Part shown: one piece after another, positions 29,146 to 37,065 of the stretch
Position numbering within the stretch: the first letter of the stretch is position 1
How the letters are laid out: each line of letters opens with the position of its first letter
Source of the DNA: Fodinibacter luteus
GTDB taxonomy: Bacteria > Actinomycetota > Actinomycetes > Actinomycetales > Dermatophilaceae
Assembly: GCF_039541575.1 (NCBI RefSeq)
Contig: NZ_BAABGM010000010.1
Coordinates: 124,001 to 188,000, forward strand
Direction: 5' to 3'
DNA length: 64,000 nt
Program-made: the position numbers and the translations under genes
The notes under the pieces: generated by a model
Database searches by the model: none
Seen by the model: the letters and a program-made list of their open reading frames with translations, nothing else
Told to the model about the DNA's origin: nothing

Positions 29146-30177
29146 TCAGGTCAGCCCCACCTCGTCGAGGAGGACGAGCGTCTGCTCGAGCGAGTCGAGC
29201 GCGTTGAGGTCGATGCTCGAGCCCTCGAGCTCGGCGAGGGGCACGAGGTCGTGCTTCGTCGCCGTGACCCCGGGGACGACGGGGTACTCCGCGGTCTCGT
29301 CGGCGAAGTACTGCTGGCCCTCCGGCGACAGGAGGTACTCGATCGCCGAGTTCGCGGCGTCACGCTGCGGGCTCCCCGCGAGGATGCCGGCGCCGGCGAC
29401 GTTGATGAGCGCCCCGGGGTCGTCGGCGTCGAGGAAGTGGATCTTCGCGTTGACCGCGTCCGCGCCCTTCTCGGCGACCCGCTCGTACCAGTAGTAGTGG
29501 TTGACGAGGCCGAGGGCCACCTGGCCGGAGTCGACCGCGTCGAGGACGAGGACGTTGTTGTCGTAGGCCTTGGGCTCGTTGGCCTTGAACGCCTCGAGCC
29601 ACTGGCGGGCGCCCTCCTCGCCCTTGCTGACCCGCAGGGCGGTGACGAAGGACTGGAACGAGGCGTTCGTGGGGGCGAAGCCCACCCTGCCCTTGTACCT
29701 CGGGTCGAGCACCGCGTCGACCGTCGTCATCTCGGTGGTCTCGGGGGCCTGCGCCGGGTCGTAGGCGATGACGCGGGCCCGGGCCGAGGTCGCGACCCAG
29801 CGGCCGTCCGGGTCCGCGAACCCCTCCTGGACCGCGGCGGTCGTCGCCGCCGGAAGGGTCTCGAGCCGCCCCGCCTTGGCGAGGGCACCGAGCGCCCCGG
29901 CATCCTGGCTGAAGAACAGGTCGGCCGTGGTGCCGTCGCCCTCCTCGAGCAGCTGGGCGGCGAGCTCGCTCGAGCCGCCGTAGCGCACCTGCACGTCGAT
30001 GCCGGTCTCCTCCTCGAGCCGGTCGAGGAGCGGGCCGACGAGGTTCTCGTTGCGGCCCGAGTAGATGACGAGCGCGTCGTCGGACAGGGGCTCCTCGCCC
30101 TCCTCCTGGCCGCAGGCGGCGGTCGTGAGGGCGATGAGGGCGGCGGCGCCGAGGGCGAGCGCGCGTCGGACGGACAT
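29146..30177 (-). CDS. fbpA: Ferric iron-binding lipoprotein of an ABC importer
   Basis: 343 residues. Signal peptide with lipobox LTTAACG, so it should be a lipoprotein on the outer face of the membrane. Class III ferric-binding fold: VIYSGRNENLVGPLL near the start and the paired tyrosines in NHYYWYERV that coordinate Fe3+ in this family. Shine-Dalgarno GAGGAG precedes ATG 30177. A DtxR/IdeR box sits 45 bases upstream, so expression should rise under iron limitation. Confidence 0.94.
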   Translation of the reverse strand: MSVRRALALGAAALIALTTAACGQEEGEEPLSDDALVIYSGRNENLVGPLLDRLEEETGIDVQVRYGGSSELAAQLLEEGDGTTADLFFSQDAGALGALAKAGRLETLPAATTAAVQEGFADPDGRWVATSARARVIAYDPAQAPETTEMTTVDAVLDPRYKGRVGFAPTNASFQSFVTALRVSKGEEGARQWLEAFKANEPKAYDNNVLVLDAVDSGQVALGLVNHYYWYERVAEKGADAVNAKIHFLDADDPGALINVAGAGILAGSPQRDAANSAIEYLLSPEGQQYFADETAEYPVVPGVTATKHDLVPLAELEGSSIDLNALDSLEQTLVLLDEVGLT

Positions 30178-30221
30178 GGAGGGTGCTCCTCGCGGAGGGG
30201 ACCGGGACGAGCACCAAGGTA

Positions 30222-30240
30222 TTAGGTAAGGCTTACCTGC
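30222..30240. promoter_or_regulatory. DtxR/IdeR iron box
   Basis: TTAGGTAAGGCTTACCTGC is close to the 19-base consensus TTAGGTTAGSCTAACCTAA, with a perfect AGGTAAG/CTTACCT core. It overlaps the likely -10 region of fbpA (TAATAC on the minus strand) and lies 27 bases left of the -10 of the divergent MazF-like gene. Confidence 0.92.
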
Positions 30241-30266
30241 GCAAAACCGGGTTCCTCAGGGCGGAA

Positions 30267-30272
30267 TACCCT
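30267..30272 (+). promoter_or_regulatory. Putative leaderless -10 element of the MazF-like gene
   Basis: TACCCT, 6 bases before the GTG at 30279. Confidence 0.5.
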
Positions 30273-30278
30273 GCTGCC

Positions 30279-30767
30279 GTGACGTCGACTCCCCCGCCCC
30301 TGCGCCGCGGCCTGCTGCGTTCCGCGGCCACCTCGCTGCGCCGGTGGCTCGGCACGCGACCGGCATCCGGCTACCCCGGGGACTACACCGGCGCGCTGGC
30401 CCCGGTCTACGCCCCGAGCCCCGACGGTCGCCCGGACCCCGGCGAGATCGTCTGGACGTGGGTTCCCTTCGAGGAGGACCACTCCCGGGGCAAGGACCGC
30501 CCGGTGCTCCTCGTGGGTCACGACGGGGACTGGCTCCTCGGCCTCCAGCTGTCGAGCAGGGACCACGACGGCCACCCGGTGCCGGACGTGCGGCGCCGGT
30601 GGGTCGACATCGGCAGCGGGGCGTGGGACCGCCGCGGCCGCCCGAGCGAGGTGCGGGTCGACCGCGTCGTGCGGGTGGACCCCCGGCGCGTCAGGCGCGA
30701 GGGGGCCGTGCTGTCGCCGGAACGCTTCCGCTCCGTCGCGCGGGCGGTCGCCGACCTGCACCGGTGA
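30279..30767 (+). CDS. MazF/PemK-like family protein
   Basis: 162 residues. The region PGEIVWTWVPFEEDHSRGKDRPVLLVG matches the actinobacterial PemK/MazF-like family (quoted in part as PGEIVWTWVPFEED and GKDRPVLLVG). A basic N-terminal stretch precedes it. No antitoxin gene lies beside it, so it may be a housekeeping relative rather than a toxin. GTG start with TACCCT 6 bases upstream. It shares its 100-base upstream region with the iron-regulated fbp operon. Confidence 0.8.
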   Translation: MTSTPPPLRRGLLRSAATSLRRWLGTRPASGYPGDYTGALAPVYAPSPDGRPDPGEIVWTWVPFEEDHSRGKDRPVLLVGHDGDWLLGLQLSSRDHDGHPVPDVRRRWVDIGSGAWDRRGRPSEVRVDRVVRVDPRRVRREGAVLSPERFRSVARAVADLHR

Positions 30768-30770
30768 CGC

Positions 30771-30808
30771 GACGGGGCCCGTCACCGCGAGCGGCGACGG
30801 GCCCCGTC
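30771..30808. terminator. Bidirectional terminator between the MazF-like gene and rpsT
   Basis: Perfect 13-base inverted repeat, GACGGGGCCCGTC (30771-30783) and GACGGGCCCCGTC (30796-30808), with a 12-base loop. It lies between two convergent stops (30767 and 30825). Confidence 0.85.
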
Positions 30809-30824
30809 GGGAGCGGGCGTGCGG

Positions 30825-31085
30825 TCAGAGACCGTTGGCCCGCTTGGCCATCGCGGACTTCTTGTTCGCGGCCTGGTTCTTGTGGATGACGCCCTTGCTC
30901 ACGGCCTTGTCGAGCTTGACGGAGGCGAAGCGCAGGGCGGCCTGGGCCTCGTCGGCGTTGCCGGCGTCGGCGGCCTCGCGGAACTTGCGGATCGCGGTCT
31001 TGAACTCCGACTTGATCGCCTTGTTGCGCTCGGTCGCGGCGCGGTTGGTCTTGATCCGCTTGAGCTGGGACTTGATGTTCGCCAC
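30825..31085 (-). CDS. rpsT: 30S ribosomal protein S20
   Basis: 86 residues, MANIKSQLKRIKTNRAATER at the start with GTG as first codon, the usual S20 beginning. Binds 16S rRNA early in 30S assembly. It is followed by a strong hairpin terminator. A plausible promoter (TTGGAG, 18 bases, TAACTT on the minus strand) lies around 31230-31265. Confidence 0.96.
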   Translation of the reverse strand: MANIKSQLKRIKTNRAATERNKAIKSEFKTAIRKFREAADAGNADEAQAALRFASVKLDKAVSKGVIHKNQAANKKSAMAKRANGL

Positions 31086-31296
31086 TGGTCTGTGTGTGCT
31101 TTCTGCTGGGGTCGGTGTGCCGTGTAGAGGGCGGCAGCCGCGCGTCGGGACCGGGCGTGGGGCACCCGTGGTTGACGTGCGCTGGGTGGTTCTCTCGTGC
31201 GCGCACGACCTCAAGCGCACACGCAGGGAGCAAAGTTACCAGCGGGGAGCCGCCCGCTCCAAAACGTCGCCGGCGGAGCGGGTGCGGCGACCGCCG

Positions 31297-32286
31297 TCAC
31301 CCCGAGTTGCGGGCGTGCTCGCCGGTGATCGTGAGGACGACCCGCTCGACCGCGTAGACCGGGTCGCGTCCGCCGCCCTTGACCTCGAGGTCGGCCGCGG
31401 CGATCGCCCGGACGCACCGCCCGAGGGCGTCGGCGGACCAGCCGCCGAGCGCCCGCCGCGCCTTGTCGACCTGCCACGGCGCCATGCCGACGTCGCGCGC
31501 GACGTCGGCGGAGCGGCCCCGTCCGGCCGACCCGACCTTGATGAGCTGGCGGACCTGCTGGGCGAGGACGGCGACGATGGGCACCGGGTCGACCCCGACG
31601 GCGATCGCGTGCCGCAGCAGGCGCAGGGCCTCGCCGGTGTCGCCGGCCAGGGCGGCATCGGCGACCCGGAAGCCGGTGGCCTCCACCTTGCCCCCGTGGT
31701 AGGTGAGCACGACCTGCTCGTCGATGACGCCGTGGGTGTCGTCGATGAGCTGCTGGCAGGCGGCGGCGAGCTCGCGGAGGTCCTTGCCCACGGCCTCGAC
31801 GAGGGCGTGCACCGCCTCCCCCGTCGCCTTGCGCCGGGCCCGCCGGAACTCGTGGGCCGCGAAGTCGGCCTTGTCGCGGTCGGTCCTGATCGCGGGGGCG
31901 TCGATGACCCGCGCCCCGGACCCCCTGAGGGTGTCGAGCACCTTCTTCCCGCGGGTGCCGCTCTTGTGCAGGACGACGAGGGTGAGGTCGGGCTCTGGGT
32001 CGACGGACAGCGCGGCGAGCAGGTCGCCCTGGAGGTCGTCGGCCGCCTCGTCGAGGTCGTGGACGACGATGCACTTCGCCCCGCCGAACAGCGACGGGCT
32101 GGCGTGGAGGGTGAGCTCGCCCGGCTCGTAGGCCGCGGCATCCAGGCGGATCGTCTCGAGGTCGGGCTGGGTCACCCGCAGGTCGTCGAGCGTCTGGGCC
32201 AGGGCCCGCTCCGCGAGCAGCTGCTCGGGCCCGGCGATGAGGACGTACGGGGGCACCCGGTGGTGCACCGCGACCTCGTCCTCCAT
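31297..32286 (-). CDS. holA: DNA polymerase III subunit delta
   Basis: Clamp-loader subunit that opens the beta clamp. 329 residues. The N-terminal YVLIAGPEQLLAERAL and central TRGKKVLDTLR are typical of actinobacterial HolA, and the C-terminal collar domain has QLIKVGSAGRGRSADVARDV-type sequence (in part VGSAGRGRSADVA). Conserved neighbour of rpsT. ATG 32286 has CAGAGT 7 bases upstream. Confidence 0.92.
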   Translation of the reverse strand: MEDEVAVHHRVPPYVLIAGPEQLLAERALAQTLDDLRVTQPDLETIRLDAAAYEPGELTLHASPSLFGGAKCIVVHDLDEAADDLQGDLLAALSVDPEPDLTLVVLHKSGTRGKKVLDTLRGSGARVIDAPAIRTDRDKADFAAHEFRRARRKATGEAVHALVEAVGKDLRELAAACQQLIDDTHGVIDEQVVLTYHGGKVEATGFRVADAALAGDTGEALRLLRHAIAVGVDPVPIVAVLAQQVRQLIKVGSAGRGRSADVARDVGMAPWQVDKARRALGGWSADALGRCVRAIAAADLEVKGGGRDPVYAVERVVLTITGEHARNSG

Positions 32287-32312
32287 GCCCGTCACTCTGC
32301 CACGAGCCGCCG

Positions 32313-34592
32313 TCAGCCGAAGGTGAGCGTCGGGCCCCGGCCGGCCTCGAGGCCGAGGCCCGCGAGGCGGGCCGCGACCGTCTCCGGAGGCAGCTCCATC
32401 GACTCGGCGAGCTCGTCGAGGGTCAGGCCGAGCTCGGTCCCGTCGCGCAGCTCCTCGTCCTCCTGCGCGGTCCACGCGTGGCCGTGGGTGACCGCGGTGC
32501 GCGACGACGCCGCCGGCGGAGGCGCCTCGGCGACCGGCCGCTCGGGCACCGGTGCCGCGGCATCCGCGGCCCGGGCGGTGTCGCCGACGGGGCCCGCGAG
32601 CGCCCCGGCCAGCCCGCGCAGGGCGGGCTCGGCGACGGGCAGCGGCGGTGACGCGGTCTCGTCGAGCCGGCGGAGGGCGGCGAGCACCATCTCCCGGTCG
32701 GCGGTGGGCCAGAAGGGCGGCAGCGACCGCTGGAGGAACCCGGCATAGCGGGCCGTCATCATCCGGTGGTCGAGGAACGCGACGACCCCGCGGTCGTCGG
32801 CCCGGCGGATGAGGCGCCCGGCGCCCTGGGCGAGGCGGAGCGCGGCGTGCGTGGCGGAGACGGCCATGAACCCGTTGCCGCCCATCCGGGCGATGGCCTG
32901 CGATCGGGCCGAGGCGAGCGGGTCGTCGGGGCGCGGGAAGGGGATGCGGTCGATGAGGACGAGCTGGCAGGACGAGCCGGGCACGTCGACGCCCTGCCAC
33001 AGCGAGAGCGTGCCGAACAGGCAGGTGCGCGGGTCGCGGGCGAACTGCCGCACGAGCGTGCTGATCTGGTCCTCGCCCTGGCACAGGAACGCGATGTCGC
33101 CCTGCGCGTCGGCGAACCGCTCGCGCATCGCGTCGGTGGCCTCGCGGGCCGCGCGCATGGACGAGAAGAGCCCGAGGGTCCGGCCGCCGGCAGCCCGCAC
33201 GAGCGCCTCGATCTCGTCGAGGGTCTCGGTGGCGAGCCCGTCGCGCCCCGGGGCCGGCAGGTGCCGCGCGACGTAGGCGATGCCCTGCTGCGGGTAGTCG
33301 AACGGGCTGCCGACGTCGAGTCCGCGCCACGGCGGGGCCCCGTCGCCGCGCAGCCCGATCGTGCCCGCGACCGCGTCGAACGACCCGCCGAGCTCGAGGG
33401 TGGCCGAGGTGAGCACGACGGTGCGCTCGTCGAACACCTTCTCGCGCACGAGCGCCGCCACGCTCATCGGGGCCACCCGCAGCACCGGGCCCCGGCGGGG
33501 GTCGCGGCTGACCCAGACGACGTCGAGCTCACGCTCCTCGAGCACCCGGCAGGCGTTGTCGTACACCTCGTCGACGGCGGCCCGCGCGACCTGGCGCGCG
33601 GCGTCCGGCTCGTCGCCCTGCGCGGGCTTGAGCTCGCTCTGCACGGCACGGGCGGTGTCCCGCACGCGCCCGAGCGCCATCGCGAGGGAGTCGGGGATGC
33701 CGGTGAGCCGCCCCTCAGGTGCCGGCTCGAGCACGGACTCGAGCAGGTCGGCGGCCTCGTCGAGGGTGGACGACGCGTCGGCCTGGCGGCCGGCGCGCCG
33801 GGCGGCGGCCCGGACCATGCCGGGGGTGAGCTCGTCGGTGATCGTCGAGGTGACCCGGTCGACGAGCTCGTGCCCCTCGTCGATGACGAGGACGTCGTGC
33901 TCGGGCAGCATCTGGCGCCCCTCGAACGCGTCGATCGCCATGAACGAGTGGTTGGTGACGATGACGTCGACGTCGCGCGCCGCCTCCCGCGACCGCTCGA
34001 CGAAGCACTCGGCGACCATCGGGCAGCGGCTGCCGAGGCACTCCTCGGCGGAGACCGAGACCTGGCGCCAGGCCCGCTCGGACACGCCGGGGACGAGCTC
34101 GTCGCGGTCGCCCGACTCGGTCACCTCGGCCCACTCCCGCAGGCGCACCACCTCGGCGCCGAGCCGCGACGCCTGCTGGTCGACCGCGCCGACGGACATG
34201 AGCGCGTCGGCGTCGTCGTCGGGGAAGCCGCCGTGCAGCTTGTGCGCGCACAGGTAGTTCCGCCGGCCCTTGACGAGGCAGTAGGTCGGGCGACGTCCGA
34301 GGAGCGGTGCGACGGCGTCCGCGAGCCGGGGCATGTCGCGGTCGACGACCTGGGCCTGGAGGGCGAGCGTCGCGGTGGCGACGACGGCGGGCCGGCCCGT
34401 GTCGACGGCGTGACGCACCGCGGGCACGAGGTAGGCGAGCGACTTCCCGGTTCCCGTGCCGGCCTGGACGAGGAGGTGGCCGCTGCCGTCGATGGCCTCC
34501 GCGACGGCGTGCGCCATCTGCACCTGGCCGGGTCGCTCCGTGCCGCCGACACCGGCGACGGCCGCGTGGAGGAGGTCGTCGAGGGTCGGCAC
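32313..34592 (-). CDS. dinG: DinG-family ATP-dependent DNA helicase
   Basis: 759 residues, superfamily 2 helicase of the XPD/DinG type. Walker A QAGTGTGKSLAY near residue 45. A DEGH box in VLVIDEGHELVD. Four cysteines for an iron-sulfur cluster in NYLC, ECLGSRC and AEC between the first motifs. Motif VI is QGAGRLIRR. After the helicase core, the last about 100 residues form an extension with an Ala/Pro linker and a helix-turn-helix-like segment (LTLDELAESMELPPETVAARL). GTG start with TACCCT 6 bases upstream. Role: unwinding of G4 or R-loop type structures, by family. Confidence 0.92.
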   Translation of the reverse strand: MPTLDDLLHAAVAGVGGTERPGQVQMAHAVAEAIDGSGHLLVQAGTGTGKSLAYLVPAVRHAVDTGRPAVVATATLALQAQVVDRDMPRLADAVAPLLGRRPTYCLVKGRRNYLCAHKLHGGFPDDDADALMSVGAVDQQASRLGAEVVRLREWAEVTESGDRDELVPGVSERAWRQVSVSAEECLGSRCPMVAECFVERSREAARDVDVIVTNHSFMAIDAFEGRQMLPEHDVLVIDEGHELVDRVTSTITDELTPGMVRAAARRAGRQADASSTLDEAADLLESVLEPAPEGRLTGIPDSLAMALGRVRDTARAVQSELKPAQGDEPDAARQVARAAVDEVYDNACRVLEERELDVVWVSRDPRRGPVLRVAPMSVAALVREKVFDERTVVLTSATLELGGSFDAVAGTIGLRGDGAPPWRGLDVGSPFDYPQQGIAYVARHLPAPGRDGLATETLDEIEALVRAAGGRTLGLFSSMRAAREATDAMRERFADAQGDIAFLCQGEDQISTLVRQFARDPRTCLFGTLSLWQGVDVPGSSCQLVLIDRIPFPRPDDPLASARSQAIARMGGNGFMAVSATHAALRLAQGAGRLIRRADDRGVVAFLDHRMMTARYAGFLQRSLPPFWPTADREMVLAALRRLDETASPPLPVAEPALRGLAGALAGPVGDTARAADAAAPVPERPVAEAPPPAASSRTAVTHGHAWTAQEDEELRDGTELGLTLDELAESMELPPETVAARLAGLGLEAGRGPTLTFG

Positions 34593-34598
34593 GAGAGC

Positions 34599-34604
34599 AG
34601 GGTA
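34599..34604 (-). promoter_or_regulatory. Putative leaderless -10 element of dinG
   Basis: TACCCT on the minus strand, 6 bases before the GTG at 34592. Confidence 0.5.
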
Positions 34605-34651
34605 TGCCGTGCGGCCGACGGGGTGGTCGCGACCGTCCACAGCACGCGGCG

Positions 34652-35236
34652 CTACCCGGCGCGGCGACGTCCGGCGAGGAAGGGGCGGGCCAGCCGGGTG
34701 AGCCGGGGCATGACGACCCACGTCATGAGCGCCGTGATGACCGCCGTGTTGACGAGCGTGACGACGAGGAAGGGCAGCCCGAGGTCCTGCAGCCGACCCG
34801 CGAGCAGCCACAGCACGAGGGAGGCGGTCGGCCAGATCCCGAGCCACGTCACGAGCGCCATCCGGTGCCGGGGCGGGTGCATCGAGGCCGGGACGACGGC
34901 GGGCGCGAACCACGCCTCGAGGCCCGAGAGCCGGCGGTGCTCCGGTTCGCCGACGGCGTGCTCGCGCATCCTCGCGTGGACGGCGGCCCGCTCCTCGCTC
35001 GCGTCCCACGCGGCGAGGGCGTCCTCGTCGGTGAAGTTGACGACGACCTGGTAGTCCTCGCCGTGCCGCTCGGGCGGCAGCAGCTCGGCGCCGAGGAAGC
35101 CCCGGTGCCCGCGCATGGTCCCGAACATCTCCCGCACGAGCGCCTCGTACTGCGCCTCGTGGCCGGGCAGGGCGCGGCGGCGAGCGATCCGGGTGACGTG
35201 GCCGGGTCCGGGACCCGGCGGCGGAGCAGCGGCCAT
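34652..35236 (-). CDS. ABM-domain protein with two membrane helices
   Basis: 194 residues. The N-terminal half is an antibiotic-biosynthesis-monooxygenase-like ferredoxin fold (GHEAQYEALVREMFGTMRGHRGFLGAELL, in part RGHRGFLGAELLPPERHGED; VVVNFTDEDALAAW). The C-terminal half has two hydrophobic helices (WLGIWPTASLVLWLLAG and FLVVTLVNTAVITALM). This fusion is common in bacteria and has no firm function. ATG 35236 is preceded by GACGAT at the leaderless position. Confidence 0.8.
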   Translation of the reverse strand: MAAAPPPGPGPGHVTRIARRRALPGHEAQYEALVREMFGTMRGHRGFLGAELLPPERHGEDYQVVVNFTDEDALAAWDASEERAAVHARMREHAVGEPEHRRLSGLEAWFAPAVVPASMHPPRHRMALVTWLGIWPTASLVLWLLAGRLQDLGLPFLVVTLVNTAVITALMTWVVMPRLTRLARPFLAGRRRAG

Positions 35237-35342
35237 GGTGCCATCGTCCCCGTCGGGGGGCCGTGGGCGCGCCTCGGTGCCCGTCTGCGGAACACCCCAC
35301 GAAGTGCGACGACAGCGGGGCGGTCGGTGCCACGATGGGCTG

Positions 35343-37049
35343 GTGACCATCGACGTCGACGCCCCCGTGCCCTTCCCGTCCGACATCGAGATCGCCGAGT
35401 CGGCCGACATCACCCCCGTCGCCGACCTGGCCCGGGACGCGCTCGGCATCCCCGCCGCGGCCCTCGTCCCGTACGGCCACACCAAGGCCAAGGTCTCGAT
35501 CCCGTGGCTGACGACGCTCGAGGACCGTCCTGACGGCCACCTCGTCCTCGTCACCGCGATGTCACCGACCCCCGCAGGTGAGGGCAAGACGACGACCTCG
35601 GTCGGCCTCGCGGACGCCCTGCGGCGGATCGGCGAGAACAGCGTCGTCGCCCTGCGCGAGCCCTCGATGGGGCCGGTCTTCGGCATCAAGGGCGGCGCCG
35701 CGGGCGGAGGCTATGCGCAGGTCGTGCCGATGGTCGACATCAACCTCGCCTTCACCGGTGACTTCGCGGCGATCGCCGCGGCCAACAACCTGCTCGCGGC
35801 GATGATCGACAACCACCTCCACCACGGCAACGCCCTCGACATCGACGCACGGACCATCACGTGGAAGCGGGTCGTCGACCTCAACGACCGGGCGCTGCGC
35901 GGCATCGTCATCGGCCTCGGCGGCCTCGTCAACGGCATCCCCCGCGAGGACGGCTTCGACATCGTCGTCGCCTCGGAGGTCATGGCCATCCTGTGCCTCG
36001 CCACCTCGCTCGCCGACCTGCGGCGTCGCCTCGGCGACGTCGTCGTGGCGCACACCCGCACGAAGCAGCCGGTCACCGCGCGCGACCTGGGGGCGGAGGG
36101 GGCGATGACCGTCCTGCTGCGCGACGCGCTCGCCCCGAACCTCGTCCAGACGCTCGAGCACACGCCCGCGTTCATCCACGGCGGCCCGTTCGCGAACATC
36201 GCCCACGGCTGCAACTCGGTCATGGCCACCCGGGCCGCGCTCAAGCTCGGCGACTGGGTGGTCACCGAGGCCGGCTTCGGCGCCGACCTCGGCGCCGAGA
36301 AGTTCGTCGACATCACGTGCCGCGCCGCCGGGCTGCGGCCTGCGGTCGCCGTCGTCGTCGCCACGGTGCGGGCCCTGAAGTTCCACGGCGGCGTCCCCGT
36401 GGGCGAGGTCGACCGCGAGGACCTCGCCGCCGTCGGCGCCGGGATGACGAACCTGCGCCGGCACCTCGACAACGTCCGCGGCGTGCTCGGGCTCACCCCG
36501 GTCGTCGCCGTCAACCGCTTCCCGAGCGACACCGACGCCGAGGTCGACCTCGTCGTGCGGATGTGCCGCCACGAGGGCGTGCGCGCCTACCCGGCGACGC
36601 ACGTGCGCGACGGCGGGGTCGGGGCCGAGGCCCTGGCCCGCGGCGTCGTCGAGGCGGTGCGTGAGGGCAGGAGCGACATGCGCTTCGTCTACGACGACCA
36701 CCTCTCGCTCGAGAAGAAGGCCGAGGCCGTCGCGACCCGCGTCTACGGTGCGTCGCGGGTGGCCTTCGAGCCCAAGGCCCGGCGCCGCCTCGAGCAGATC
36801 GAGGCCGAGGGGCACGGCCACCTGCCCATCTGCATGGCCAAGACCCAGGCGTCGTTCTCGACCGACCCCTCGCTGCGGGGCGCCCCCTCGGGGCACACCG
36901 TGACGGTGCGCGAGGTGCGGCTCGCGGCAGGTGCCGGGTTCGTCGTCCTCGTCACCGGCGAGATCATGACGATGCCGGGCCTGCCCCGCGAACCCGCGGC
37001 GCACCGCATCGACGTCGACGACGACGGTCGCGTCGTGGGGCTGAGCTGA
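35343..37049 (+). CDS. fhs: Formate-tetrahydrofolate ligase
   Basis: ATP-dependent formation of 10-formyl-tetrahydrofolate from formate. 568 residues, a normal length. MSPTPAGEGKTTTSVGLADA is the P-loop (in part TPAGEGKTTTSVGL). Further family motifs are EPSMGPVFGIKGGAAGGGY and FIHGGPFANIAHGCNS. GTG start with CACGAT 6 bases upstream. A cation/proton antiporter gene follows after 16 bases. Confidence 0.96.
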   Translation: MTIDVDAPVPFPSDIEIAESADITPVADLARDALGIPAAALVPYGHTKAKVSIPWLTTLEDRPDGHLVLVTAMSPTPAGEGKTTTSVGLADALRRIGENSVVALREPSMGPVFGIKGGAAGGGYAQVVPMVDINLAFTGDFAAIAAANNLLAAMIDNHLHHGNALDIDARTITWKRVVDLNDRALRGIVIGLGGLVNGIPREDGFDIVVASEVMAILCLATSLADLRRRLGDVVVAHTRTKQPVTARDLGAEGAMTVLLRDALAPNLVQTLEHTPAFIHGGPFANIAHGCNSVMATRAALKLGDWVVTEAGFGADLGAEKFVDITCRAAGLRPAVAVVVATVRALKFHGGVPVGEVDREDLAAVGAGMTNLRRHLDNVRGVLGLTPVVAVNRFPSDTDAEVDLVVRMCRHEGVRAYPATHVRDGGVGAEALARGVVEAVREGRSDMRFVYDDHLSLEKKAEAVATRVYGASRVAFEPKARRRLEQIEAEGHGHLPICMAKTQASFSTDPSLRGAPSGHTVTVREVRLAAGAGFVVLVTGEIMTMPGLPREPAAHRIDVDDDGRVVGLS

Positions 37050-37065
37050 GCACGCGGCCCCGGCG

